From Glycine soja (taxonomy: Eukaryota; Streptophyta; Magnoliopsida; Fabales; Fabaceae), in the NCBI RefSeq assembly GCF_004193775.1, contig NC_041008.1, positions 19,301,731 to 19,365,730 of the forward strand: a stretch of 64,000 nucleotides of DNA, written 5' to 3'. How positions within the stretch are numbered: the first letter of the stretch is position 1; each line of letters begins with the position of its first letter. Position numbers and translations under genes: made by a program. Of the stretch, positions 1-11,362 are shown in pieces. Below the pieces are notes generated by a model that worked only from the letters and a program-made list of their open reading frames with translations, ran no database searches and was not told the DNA's origin.

Positions 1-142
1 GATGGGTGTTTAAGCCATGGTAACCTTTTAGTAGGGCTAATAAATGTTCATTATATGCAAGTGCAGTTCTCCATACTTTCTGTGGAAGCATGTGTAAATA
101 GTAACCTCTATTGGAATATCTGAAATTTATTTACATGTGCAG

Positions 143-799
143 TTTGTTGCTGGATCTCAACCAGTGAATGCTTTGGCATTTGTTATTGATGGGATTTATT
201 ATGGGGTATCAGACTTTGGATATGCTGCTTACTCGATGGTAAGTTCCTACAATGGTTGAAAGATAGTTAAACATTCCATATTATTTTTCCCTCTTAACTC
301 ATTATTTCGTGCTCTTTTTTTTCTTTTGGCTTTTGTTATGGGTAGGTTCTAGTTGGACTAGTTTCTTCAACTTTCCTTCTGGTGGCGGCTCCAGTAGGGC
401 TTCCTGGAGTCTGGACTGGATTGTTTATTTTCATGGCTTTGCGTGTTCTAGCTGGAGTTTGGAGGTGAAGTATTTAATTAATATGGAAGGTGATAATTGT
501 GAAACTTCATGTTTGTGTATTATTACCCATTGTCGTACTCATTCAAATCCTAGCTCAAAGAACAATGGCAAAATGATACAGGACATGTTGGATGAATGTA
601 ACATGACATCAAGTCGCATGTTATTTGTTCTCTTTTATGTCGGTATTTTATTGGGTAGGGGCAGGATACTCTATGGATAACATGATCAAAATTTTCTTCA
701 TAAGATTTATATTGAGTTAATATTTTTGTTTTCTTAAGGTTGAGCAGTAAAAGTGGGCCTTGGGATACAATCTGGTATAGAGATGGAGCAGAAGATTGA
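143..799 (+). CDS. DTX44: MATE efflux carrier, DTX44-like, last three exons (5' part outside window)
   Basis: Membrane antiporter of the MATE/DETOXIFICATION family; DTX44-type members are predicted plastid proteins, substrate unknown. Visible exons are 143-238, 346-464 and 739-799, each bounded by AG and GT, with the TGA stop at 797-799. Together they encode 91 residues. The first exon starts FVAGSQPVNALAFV and ends SDFGYAAYSM; the second is a hydrophobic helix containing VAAPVGLPGVWTGLF; the tail contains SGPWDTIWYRDG. This C-terminus resembles Arabidopsis DTX44 (from memory of the family) more than DTX45 or EDS5. The first 142 bases look like the preceding intron. The codon joining exons 2 and 3 is split AG|G, which fixes both junctions. 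An apparent 123-residue reading frame over exon 2 runs into the following intron and is not real. Family assignment is secure; orthology to DTX44 is inference. Confidence 0.88.
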
Positions 800-1976
800 C
801 CAACATGCATTCAGTACTCAGAAGTTCCAACATTCACTCCTCAGGTTAAAAAACCATTTTCAGAATGATCAGAAAATGATTCTCTCAAGAGCTCTCTTAT
901 ATGAGGGCACTAAATTCCTGCAAAGAGAATCCAGTATCACTGCAGGACTATAGTAAATTATTGAAATGTAGCAGCCAATTACTGCTAACCGATTGCCAAA
1001 ATCTTGCTGATTCAAGTATTGATTGAATGGCCAATAGAACAGGGAGGGAGAAAATTATTGAATGACCAGCCTACAGCTTAGAGGGTAGTCTTTTTGACCC
1101 TCTGTTTTTTGTTGGAAATTTGTATTTATTAGGAAATTGCACAATTTTGTATATTTTCATTGCTAAAGGTAGCTGCAATGCATGTAAGAATAAGTACTCT
1201 GACTTGTCCATTGCAGCTATTCAAGTTAGTTAGGTGTGTACTGTGTAGTAATTACAATTTTTTAATAGTTTTTTACGTTAATGGTTAGCATTAATCTTAA
1301 CGCAATTAACATTATTTATTCAGTAATTTATAGTCTGGTATTTGTTGTTAACGATTTCACTTACCTCTGGCTAACTTGTCTTTGACTATTACTTATTTTT
1401 TTATTAATCAACATCAGGGAATGGTTTAAGTAGATAGTTATTGAAATTTAAGTGGTCAATAATTTCAACTATTGTATAAAATTAAATGATTTTTTCTCTT
1501 TAATTAAAATATAATTATCATTTTAAATAATTTCAACCTTTTATTTAAAAAAAATACTGCAAAAACGAATCCCACTATTGTCTAAATCGAAAAATAGTTT
1601 TGTAATAAAATAAAAATGTGCCTCAGTACCAAAAACTAAAAGAGTATGCACTTTTAAGATATCAAATATTAATAATAACTTAGTGGCAAGTGGCAACTAA
1701 ATTGTATGTGGGACTTCAGTTTAATATTGTAATAAGATAACGATTGCATTCTGCCGTATATGAATGGCGTAATCAACATTTGGAGTGGGGTAATCACCAT
1801 TCATCATAGTTCTTCAACATTTATAATTTATGACTTAATACAAAATCCTTACTACAAAGTCTCTATAGTGAAAGAGAACAGAAACATATCTTATTGAATA
1901 GCCAAGGTGGGGAAAAAAACATGCTATAAGTAACCCCACCAAAGCGAAAAACAAACACTGTAAGCCTTTAATAATA
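800..1976. other. 3' UTR of the MATE gene, then AT-rich intergenic DNA
   Basis: The first 400 bases or so after the DTX44 stop are of moderate composition and probably hold its 3' UTR. The rest is AT-rich with no coding signal. The last part (about 1850-1976) should include the 3' UTR of the convergent DREB2 gene. I see no RNA gene or transposon end. Confidence 0.6.
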
Positions 1977-3929
1977 CTAAGATCCTACATGTGGAAAGCA
2001 TATATCAAGTAACTTCTGTTCTTCATATAAGCCAAAATCATAATCAGGATTTAAGAAACTATAATCATGACCAGCATCCAAGTCTGGAAACTGCATACTA
2101 TTCCATTGCTCAGGAAGGTAACCACCAAGTTTGTGCAGCTGTTGAGAAAGATCACACAACTTCCTACCATGGCCAGAACTGAATCCAGGTAGTGAATTTC
2201 TGTTTGTGTTGATGTTGTTCAAAGCCTCAACTTGGGACATGCCTTCAATTGGTCCAACTGTGCCACCACCAAAGAGATGAATTCCCTGCATAGAAGGATG
2301 ATTGGAGTCCCCTACTATTGGTGCCTGATTCTTGTAATGAATAGAATGTGCTCTCAGCTTGCATTCCAAACCCTTAAGCCTAGTTTTCATCTCATCAAAA
2401 TGTTCACTTCTTCTATATTGCTCATTTGGTGATTGACTATGGCTAATCTTCAAGCGCTTGTTGTGACTTAGTCCCAGGATTTCAGAAATTACTTCCTCAG
2501 TATGTTTCTTTGCAATAGATGTCTCAGAATTTGGTCTTGGATTGGTATCTGGCAGCATATTATTATGCATATATCCAAGGCAATGGTTGCTGCAGCTCAA
2601 CTCATAAGAGTTCAAAGTTTCAACTGATTCTCCTCTTGTTTCTTCACTCTTTATCAGAATGGTAGCAGCATCCGAAGAGGCAGAAGAGCTACAAAAGTTA
2701 CTTCTTGTATTCATAGGTATATCCATAGGCTCCTTCTGCAAGTGTCTACCCTCTCCACCTATGCCAGAGTTTTTCAAAACCTCCTCCAATTCTTTCTCTA
2801 TTCCTTCATTTTCTCTCGGTACTTCAGACTTAACATCATTCAAAGATGTTGCCTTACATTCTTCACTTGTTTGACACTGTTCAAAGCCATTACTGATTTC
2901 CTTCAACTCCTCTATTGAGTCATCAGCCACACAACCTACAGAAAGAACCGGCATCTCTTCTGCTTTCTCAAAGACACCAACCTTAGAAAATCTTGGTCTG
3001 TCTTCATGACACCGACGATGGTTCACCTCCAACTCCTCAGCTATTGCAACATCACCACCATTCTCCGAAGAACCACTTGGTGATTTTTTATCACTTCCAC
3101 TAGAAGATGATGATCCATTAGAGTCTATTGGCTCGGGAAAATTCAAACGGGCACAAGGGCCATACATGGCCTTAGCTGCTTCATCATAAGCAAGAGCAGC
3201 CTCAAGTGCAGTGGAGAAAGTACCAAGCCAAAGCCTATTTGCTTTCTCACCAACAAGCTTGCCATTGATAGGTTCTCGAATCTCGGCAACCCATTTACCC
3301 CAAATCCTCTGCCTCACACCTCTGAACTTGCAATCGGAGTTCTGAGGCCCTCCCTTTCCTCTCATGCATCCTTTTCTCGACCCTTTTGCAGGAACTTTGT
3401 GAATCACTTCCACCCCATTTTCTCTAGAGCCAAGTTGTTGCTGCCTGTTGTACTCCTTCCACTTTTCAAGTGTGTCCTCCACAGAATCACTTTCACCACT
3501 GCGTCTCTTCCGCGATTTCCTCTCTCTGCAGCCATTCCGAAACCAACAAATAAACAAAAACATTTGTCAACTTTGCACTTACTTTCTTCAATAAATCGTT
3601 GGCTAAGTTTTCAAACTCAACACAATCACATATAGAAACATAAAGGAAGCATAACAAAACAAAGCTTATGCAGCAACCACAAATTGATTAGAACAAATAG
3701 TGCATGAATTGATACTATAAAGAATTTTTACATTGTCATTCAATCAATCATAAACTATCATGTGTGACAATCCATGAAAATTAAATTTGACTGAATATAA
3801 GGAGGAGCATCAAAAGAAGAGAAAGGATCAAATGAACAAAATAGAATAAAATCCAAATACAATGAGTAGCAAATTGATTCAAATGGAGATGAGAGTAACT
3901 GACCCAGAAACGTTGTTATTAGTCTTCAT
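1977..3929 (-). CDS. DREB2: DREB2-type AP2/ERF transcription factor, two coding exons
   Basis: Nuclear transcription factor of DREB subgroup A-2, which binds DRE/CRT elements in drought, heat and salt responses. I place coding exon 1 at 3904-3929 (26 nt, MKTNNNVSG, donor GTCAGT) and exon 2 at 1977-3525 (acceptor CTGCAG), giving 524 residues. The split codon GG|A links them in frame to [10 protein letters not shown], a basic nuclear-localisation stretch. The open frame that begins at 3563 inside the intron is therefore not the true start. The CMIV-1 motif [12 protein letters not shown] precedes the AP2 domain (about residues 76-139), which has [12 protein letters not shown] with the DREB-type valine, and LWLGTF. 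About seven extra residues (region [11 protein letters not shown]) sit inside the AP2 domain compared with Arabidopsis DREB2A. A serine-rich stretch after the domain ([16 protein letters not shown]) is placed like the negative regulatory region of DREB2A. The C-terminus is acidic and aromatic, as expected for activation. It is longer than DREB2A (about 335 residues). Confidence 0.92.
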
Positions 3930-4211
3930 GCGTTTTAGCTATTGAAGAAGCATGTAGTTTGGTTCCTACTTGTTGTTGTTTTTATGTTGTGTCATGTGTG
4001 AAGTGGTTAGGTTGCAAAATTTGTGTTGGGAGGGTTTAAGAGAGGTTTTGGATTTTTTTATTAAGTTTGCGGCTGTTTTGTTTGGGATGTGTGTGCATGT
4101 GGTCAGTAAAAACGTCATGCTTGACTTGTTGTTTAAGAAAAAGTTGAAGTGTTCAATTTACATTTGGAAGAGGGAAGATGTGAAATTTGGTGGGTTTAGA
4201 TAGGCACGGTG

Positions 4212-4274
4212 ACGTGGCACGTTTTCAGATTCTAATGGAGAGGCTGATGAGCAGCTGGGGTTGTGACACGTGGC
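4212..4274 (-). promoter_or_regulatory. Two ABRE/G-box motifs upstream of the DREB2 gene
   Basis: ACGTGGC occurs at 4212-4218 and CACGTGGC at 4267-4274, about 285-345 bases upstream of the proposed DREB2 start codon. Both match the ABRE consensus bound by AREB/ABF bZIP factors; the second has a full CACGTG core. ABREs are known to drive Arabidopsis DREB2A under osmotic stress, so the same input is likely here. Function is inferred from position and motif only. Confidence 0.55.
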
Positions 4275-4330
4275 GGGATTTGTTTCATGGTGGCAACGCG
4301 CAGGAAGCTTTCTTCACCACGAAGGGCTCC

Positions 4331-6274
4331 TTTTCTATTTGGTATTGGTTCTTGCAACACTTCAATTGTGAATTATCTATTACCTATCTCTGTTTTATTT
4401 TATTTCTTTTTCTAACCCCAATAATGTGTTTATCTTCTTTTATGAATTTATTTATTTATGAGTAATGCTAATAACATATTCTAAGACAATTTTTTAAAAA
4501 AATTTATTTTTTATTATCGATTGAAATTTATTAAAATTTATATATTTTTGTTATGTCTCATCATTTATTTAATGAATTCCTATTTTGAATTTATAATTTT
4601 AATAAATTTTACCTATTAAAAAATAAGAAAGTATTTTGAATGTGATATTAGATAATGTATTATTAGTATCTCGTTATTTATTTATTTTCCTTTATTAGAG
4701 ATTAGTACGAATTGGATCGAGTTTGATTTTCATAGTACAAAAAAGGTAGTCAGATCAATATGTTTATTTTATAGGTCATTAATTAATAATTAACTCAACC
4801 TGCAGATCTATGTCATTGCCAGGTCATCCTGTTAGATATTTGAAGAATATAAAATAAAAATTGAAACAAGTACACTAAAAAGATAAAAAAAAAATTGAAA
4901 TTTTAAAAATTATGAAAAAGAATAGATATTTTGTTATTTTAAGTTGAACTTAAAAATGAATAAATAAAATAAAGATTAAAAAGTAATTAAATATTTTGAT
5001 ATGGTTGGATTAGGTAGAGTGAAAAAAATTTAAACTCGATGCGTAACCTAGGTACTTTGAGTTTATCTATTTTTAAACCTATTTAATTCATTAATCCAAC
5101 CTAATCCAATATATTTAGCTTGAGTTCAATGAATGAACCCAAGTTACCCAAATTCATGATCACCTTTATGTGTTAAGAATTTATGTTGTTGCATACAATG
5201 AATTACTGTTTTGTTTTGTTTTGGTTTGGTTTTCTTGATTCTTTTTGTCTATTCTAATCACTAACAATTCTGTTTTGTTTCATTTTAGCATTTTTTAAAG
5301 GCAAAATTAATTGTCTTTGCTAAGTGGCGATAGTTAGTGGAGAGTCGAAAACAAAATAAAAGAGTGAGTTAAATATGATTGCAAAATTAGAATTATGTCT
5401 AAAAATTATAATTTTAAATTTAGCTAAGAATATTACATTTCACGTCTGGGACACAAATAATTAAGACGCAAAATTATAATAGATTTTTTTTCAAATATCT
5501 GTTAAAAGAATAACGTACGCAGCCAACAATTTTAATTGAGAATATTATTAATAAATTAGCAGTAGTCTTTTTAAAATACATCATTTTAGCCCAAATCCCA
5601 CCATTTACATGAATGATATCATTTTAAGAAGGAATTGGATTCCTACACTTTACTTGTCATCAAAGGTGCGTTGTAAAATCAGTACAAATCAAATTACAGC
5701 TTTTTATGAAAATTGAACAGCGGGCCCATGCATTGTACGGCGTAAAGTACCCTAATCCATTCAAATAATGTTGTTTTAGATCACAGCACACAGATATTCT
5801 ACTGATGATGATAATATTGTTCCTGAAAGAAAAAAAAAGGGGGTGATCAAAACACATATAATTTGTATATGTTGATAAAGTTTGATGAGCTCTTATAAGT
5901 ATGAAAACTGTGTGAAAACTTTATATGTATTTACACTTAAACTATTTGTCAACAATTTGACAGATGAAATATTAATACTAGAATTGATGGTCTGAGAATG
6001 AGATGAGAGAATAGAAGTAAAATAATAATTGATGAATTTCAACTTGTATGTAATAATTTTTTCAAATCTAATTTCAAACAGGAGATCCCCATTTTGTTTC
6101 CTTTTTTCATTAAATATTTTAAATTACTTATATTATTTATATTCTCAGCGTTAACAAAAAAATATAATAGTATTCCACTCAAAAAATTAATTAATTATTT
6201 CATCATATTAAATTTTTTAATTTAATTAATCATCAAATATTAAAATAATTTCTTTAACATAGATTAAAACACTC
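4331..6274. other. AT-rich intergenic DNA
   Basis: Very AT-rich sequence with only short chance reading frames. No domain, RNA gene or clear transposon end is visible. The part nearest 4331 may belong to the distal DREB2 promoter. Confidence 0.6.
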
Positions 6275-7146
6275 GTGTGTGTGATTCTGTAGGTTCAATA
6301 TTAAATAGTTAGCATATCAATTAAATTAATATATTAATCAAGGTCGACATCTAATAATATTTCTTAACATCTGGATAACATGAAATAACATTTTATTTTC
6401 AAGAACCATTAGAAAAAATTTATAATAATTTATTCCATCTTTACATCTCTAAGTTAACCCTATAGTATGATATTAATATTAAACTCTATTGAGTTAACTT
6501 ATAATGACCTAAGAAATTTATTTCTTCTTTCATTTAATTTTTCTGGTCAAGATATAATTTTATTCTTAAAGCTCAAACTCATTTCTAAGAGTTGATGAAT
6601 TTCTTCTTAATTAATTATTAATTCAACATATATTTAACCATATGCAATATTCATTCAAAAAGTGCTCTAAAACATTAGATGTTCAAAATTAAAACATAAC
6701 AAATAACCTATTAATTATCATGACAATCTTAGGTAAAAGAAAACTATTAATTAAACTTCTTCTTAAAAATTTTCTATTAATTGAATCAGCTCAATGATTA
6801 CATTCACATGTGACTCATCTATATATGTAAATTAATAAATGAGATATATTAATATTTATTCAATAAATACTATCACATATATATTAATCTATCAAGATTA
6901 TTGATGTCCTATTTACAATAATCTTATGATCAAGAACAATTTAATTTAAAGTTAAAAAAGAACTTGTTTCTCATTATTATAATCTTCATTATGATAATAA
7001 GATTTTAATTTTAATCAAAGACATTATCAAAACTATTTAATCAAATAGTGAAATATGACAATGAAAATAAAATGATACTTTATTATTAAAACTAAAATTG
7101 ATTACATAACAACTTGAATTGTGGAGATACAAATTTATTTCCAACA
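6275..7146 (-). repeat. Possible solo or truncated LTR
   Basis: Read on the minus strand, the right edge at 7146 begins TGTTGG, a common LTR start. The long, non-coding, AT-rich body resembles LTRs of plant retroelements. I could not find a matching TG edge on the left or a target-site duplication, so the left boundary is approximate. It could be ordinary intergenic DNA. Confidence 0.3.
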
Positions 7147-8924
7147 ATCAAATATATTTAAACTTTAAAATTTAAAAAGTTTACAATAACATGTCATGCT
7201 AAAATATTCTAAACAAATTTATTATTAGGGTCGATCTTAGTGGAGGGGTTTAATGAGAATTCAGGTTCAAATTTGATTTCCATATTTTTTTAATTTTATG
7301 GAAAAAATTTCAATATTTTTTTAAGAAATTATTATTATTAATTTGAATTATTAGGCTATAAATTTTATTATAATAGGATATATTATTTATTATTATTTTT
7401 CAATCTAGCAGTCCAAATTTTTAGCCCTCAAAGCTAAAGACCATCATGTTGATTAATGGTGATTAGTGAACCTTGTTCTCCTACGGTACAACACGCTTTC
7501 TTACTCCTACTAACTTTCCTCACCATTCAACAAAAAAACCAATTAGTTGACTGGGTCCACATCACCACATGCATGCATCTCCCATTTTATTATCAATCAT
7601 CAACTATGTCTCTCAAAACTTTTCTCTTTTTGTCCTTTTCCATTCTCTCTAGTTCCAACCTTAATCATAAGGTGAATTCCCTGTCTTCTATGTTCTTGTT
7701 ACATCACATAATTGTTTTCATCAGCACAATAGGTGTGGTTGTGAACGCTGTGCTTGTTTCTATTTGGTTTTGATGCTTCTTTTTAATATATATACTTAAC
7801 TTATTTATGTATGTATCATTTAACTAAGACTTGTTTTTGCTACTTGGTGTTTATGCTAAGACTTTCTCTCTGTCATGGATTAAAAACATATGTTCTTAAT
7901 TTGTGACATGTCAAATGTGAATGCGTGACGTGCGAGTGTTGTGATAACGTACACAGTCGCAGGAGTATGCAGGTGTAAACCCGATGTAATATGGATGAAG
8001 TTAAATGGTCAGAGCAGGCGATCGAAGTTTTTCTTTTGTTTTTGGCTATTTTGATAGTTTGACTTCCCTGCTAGGTCAATTAGTGATGCTACGAGTTTGA
8101 TTTGAAAATATTAATGCGCATTCATCAAGCTTTGTCTATGAATAATTTTTTTTTTGTCATGCATAATACATTTGATTTGTCAATTTATTAGATACTTTAA
8201 AAAGTTTAATAATTATGTATGAATAATATAAAATAATTTTATATTAATATTTAATCACAAATCATTGTTGATAATTTTAGGAGTAATTATCATAAAAATC
8301 AACAAATTTGATCATAGAATATTTTAACCTATTTTCTCTACAAATTTGGTGATAGAATGTTTTAACCTATTTTCTCTACTTTAAAAGTGTGTTTATTTTA
8401 CATTACATGCGGCACTTGTTTATGGGTGCTACTGTTACTTAGAATTGCTTGAAATCAGTGACAAATCAAAGAAGCTCTGAAGATGAATTAATTGGAATGT
8501 GAAGTCATGGTTACTTCCCTTCTGGGAAAAAAATCATTAAAATGATATCATTGTCTATGGTTGTCCTTGCCCTCATACGAGAACTGTTTGCTTTCTGATT
8601 GTATAACATCATTTGAACTTTGAAGTTTTCTAAAATAGGTAAAAAAAAAAAAGGGAGTTTAATAGGAATGTATTATCCGTGTAAAAGATTTTATAGTGTC
8701 AACCAATTAATTTTTTTTACTATAGTTATTATCAAAGTTAATAAATTTAGTATTTGTGATTGACAATATAAAAGAGAGATTCTCAGCAAACAAGTACATA
8801 TGCTATTTTCTATATTAAAAAAAAAGGAGATCCTCCCAATATAATGAATATTAGAGAAATATTCAACCATCTAACTTGTGTTTTATGTTGACTATCAGAA
8901 CTGCTTAAGCAACACTATCAACAT
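7147..8924 (+). other. Intergenic region and probable 5' UTR of MPC1
   Basis: No protein is recognisable; a 105-residue open frame at 7456-7773 has no domain. A candidate 5' UTR intron donor (AAG|GTGAAT, near 7670) and an acceptor (CTATCAG, near 8899) would place an untranslated first exon around 7.5-7.67 kb, with the ATG in the next exon. This is inference; transcript reads would settle it. Bases 8299-8375 contain a short repeated phrase (CAAATTTGG/TGAT and ATTTTAACCTATTTTCTCTA). Confidence 0.35.
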
Positions 8925-9832
8925 ATGGCTTCTAATTTCCGAGCATTCTTGAACAGTCCTGTTGGTCCAAAAACAACACATTTCTGGGGACCTATTGCCA
9001 ATTGGGGATTTGTTGCTGCCGTAAGTTACATTCCTTTTATTCCCTCTTATAATATATAGTTCTTCAAGCATTAATTTGCATATATATGATACATGCTATT
9101 CTGCTCTCATATAATTAAATTGTGTCATGTGTTATTGTATTTTCTTTCAGGGTTTGATAGACATGAAAAAACCTCCAGAAATGATCTCTGGCAACATGAC
9201 AGCAGGTTGAAAAAATCTATCTGTTCTAAAGGGAACTTGGAATGCTCTATTGTTCTTAGCAATAGCATACATTGTTTTCATGCATATCTTGTCTTTATGT
9301 TGGTTCTGCAGTTATGTGCGTCTATTCAGCATTGTTCATGAGATTTGCATGGATGGTTCAACCGCGAAACTATCTGCTTCTTGCTTGCCATGCATCCAAC
9401 GAGGCCGTACAAATACGCCAACTCACCCGTTGGGCAAAGGGGAATGGGTATGCAACTAATTAGCATTTGATTAATTAAAACTGAACTTCGTATACTCTTA
9501 TTCTCCTTGTGAGAAATGCTAGCAACACTATTTTTTAAAGACTTTTTATGATGGGTTAAAACTTATTAAAAATCATTAATTTTGGTAACTTTGGCTTCTC
9601 ATTTAAATGAGAAGCAAGAGCTATTCTAACAATCATATAGAGAGTCTTTGAGGGAGAATATCATGCGGAGTGCCGCGAGCATTCCTCTTCTCCAATTTGC
9701 ACGTTTCTTTCAATTGCTACACTATGAATTCTGCTTTTCATGTCTAAGCAGTAAGCATGAATTGATGGATTTTGTTTTTTTGTTTTGAATAGGTACCTTT
9801 CTGTGAAGAAGGAAGGAGCTTCGTCCAAGTAA
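8925..9832 (+). CDS. MPC1: Mitochondrial pyruvate carrier 1
   Basis: Subunit of the inner-membrane carrier that brings pyruvate into the mitochondrial matrix, working as a heteromer with another MPC subunit. Coding exons are 8925-9020, 9151-9205, 9312-9447 and 9793-9832 (327 nt, 108 residues, the usual size for plant MPC1). All junctions are GT-AG, and the reading phase is kept through the split codons G|TT and GG|G. Diagnostic blocks are FLNSPVGPKTTHFWGPIANW and GLIDMKKPPEMISGNMT, then a segment with VYSALFMRFAWMVQPRNYLL and the tail GYLSVKKEGASSK. The match to Arabidopsis MPC1 (from memory) is nearly collinear. The second intron is only 106 bases. I see no break in the gene, so it is probably functional. 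Confidence 0.95.
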
Positions 9833-10914
9833 CTTGATGCTGAATTTGCTTCTTTTTCATGGGGCTCCAAATATCACAATTTGCATTAAATTGATTATTC
9901 ATGTAGATGATGAATTTGTTTCTTATAACCAAAATTCATGGAATATTGTTTTCCTATTTGTTTATTGCTTATTTTGTATTGATTAAAAAAAGTTTCTCAG
10001 CTCTCAGACCTGCAATGGCATTAGTTGTAACTTGTATTTATTTGAGAAAAATCATGGAGAAATTGAGGGAAAAAATTCATTAAATGGTGGCTAGAAAAAA
10101 AGGACTTCACAAAAAGAACAAAGAACTCTGTTCAGCTTATAGTAATGTACACATTTTACTACCTATACGAGCCTTTATTGCAATTATGAATATCAATCAT
10201 CAGACTGAAAAATAGTTATTGGATCTTTACTCTTGGCTGTAATTTAGTAATATTATTATCTCACTAGCTAGATAAGATGGCATTTTGGTATATATTGGAG
10301 CCAATTTCTAAACGGGCTTTGCAACTGCTTGTTAATTACTTGTGAATCACCATTCACCAATATAACAAGTTTGTATTCTTTTTAGACATAACAAGCTTGA
10401 ATTGATGCCAACTTGCAGACTTAATTCTCATCAAGTATCGAAGTTACAGTAACAAAGGCTTCTATTGCAATAGGTTTTACAACAGACAAAAACACAGTTA
10501 GCAACCAAACTAATCATCATCAATTATAAAAATGTTACTCTTCTGGTTTATCCTTATTTGCAATGTTAACATATTAAAAATCGAAAATTAGGCGTATCAA
10601 TACCTATTTTTCTCCTCCAAATCTACAACTGATTAAAGCAGAGTTATTTAAATAATGTATGCATATGCATATAAAACAAGGTTTAAACTATATACAATCG
10701 ATCTAATAAGTAATGCATATATACCAACAAGATTATAGTTCAATTACTGTTATAAGTTTTTGACGGTTGAATCCATATATATTATGTTGTCAGAGGTTTA
10801 ACAATTAACAAATGATAATTAACACATAATCAATACGATCAAGTTAATTATTTTAGAATTAGCTACCAATTCTATTGATAGTTAAAGTTAGTAACAAAAT
10901 TTAAAAATTCATGT
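9833..10914. other. 3' UTR of MPC1 and intergenic DNA
   Basis: AT-rich, without coding signal. The first few hundred bases should include the MPC1 3' UTR. No other feature is supported. The last five bases before the next element (10,915-10,919, AATAA) are the target-site duplication of the copia insertion. Confidence 0.6.
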
Positions 10915-10919
10915 AATAA

Positions 10920-11222
10920 TGTAAGTTTTGTGGCAGAAAATTATAATAAACAAAGGGGAGTAGAGTGAAAATATGTATGTGGAGGAAATAGAATGATTTT
11001 ATTCTGAATCAAATTGTTCTAAATAGCAATACAATAAATAACAAAAGATAAACTAATCAGATAACAAGATTTCATCAAAACAGAATATTAAAACTATTGA
11101 TTACGCTAATCCATTAAAACTGACTTGCTCCTAAAATATAGGAAACCAACTTATTTACTAAATCTTATTTTATAAACTGAAAAAATAAAATATTATGCAG
11201 TTATAAAAGTATGTCTTTAACA
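10920..11222 (-). repeat. Copia-1 3' LTR
   Basis: A 303-bp direct repeat of 13,410-13,714. On the minus strand it starts TGTTAAAGAC and ends CTTACA. It differs from the other copy by scattered substitutions and small indels. Confidence 0.93.
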
Positions 11223-11362
11223 CTCCTTCTCACTAGATTGTTTGTAATAGCAATGACTACTTGGTTATCAACAAAAATTCCAGTTTTGTTTTTATGAGCA
11301 AATAGAATGTATGACCTTGTTGCAGTGAGATACGTTAGACATCTAATCAAGCTCCTATAATA

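Noticed and set aside
309..680. 123-residue frame beginning in the MATE intron
   Set aside because: It covers exon 2 in the wrong frame and runs through the donor into the intron; the MATE frame with split codon AG|G is clearly the real one.
4187..4465. 92-residue frame upstream of DREB2
   Set aside because: Lies in the promoter region with the ABREs, shows no domain and ends in low-complexity hydrophobic sequence.
7456..7773. 105-residue frame upstream of MPC1
   Set aside because: No recognisable domain and unusual composition; more likely 5' UTR or intergenic sequence.
9206..9311. Readthrough of MPC1 intron 2 as coding sequence
   Set aside because: The intron has TGA immediately after its start in the MPC1 frame and the spliced frame matches MPC1 exactly.
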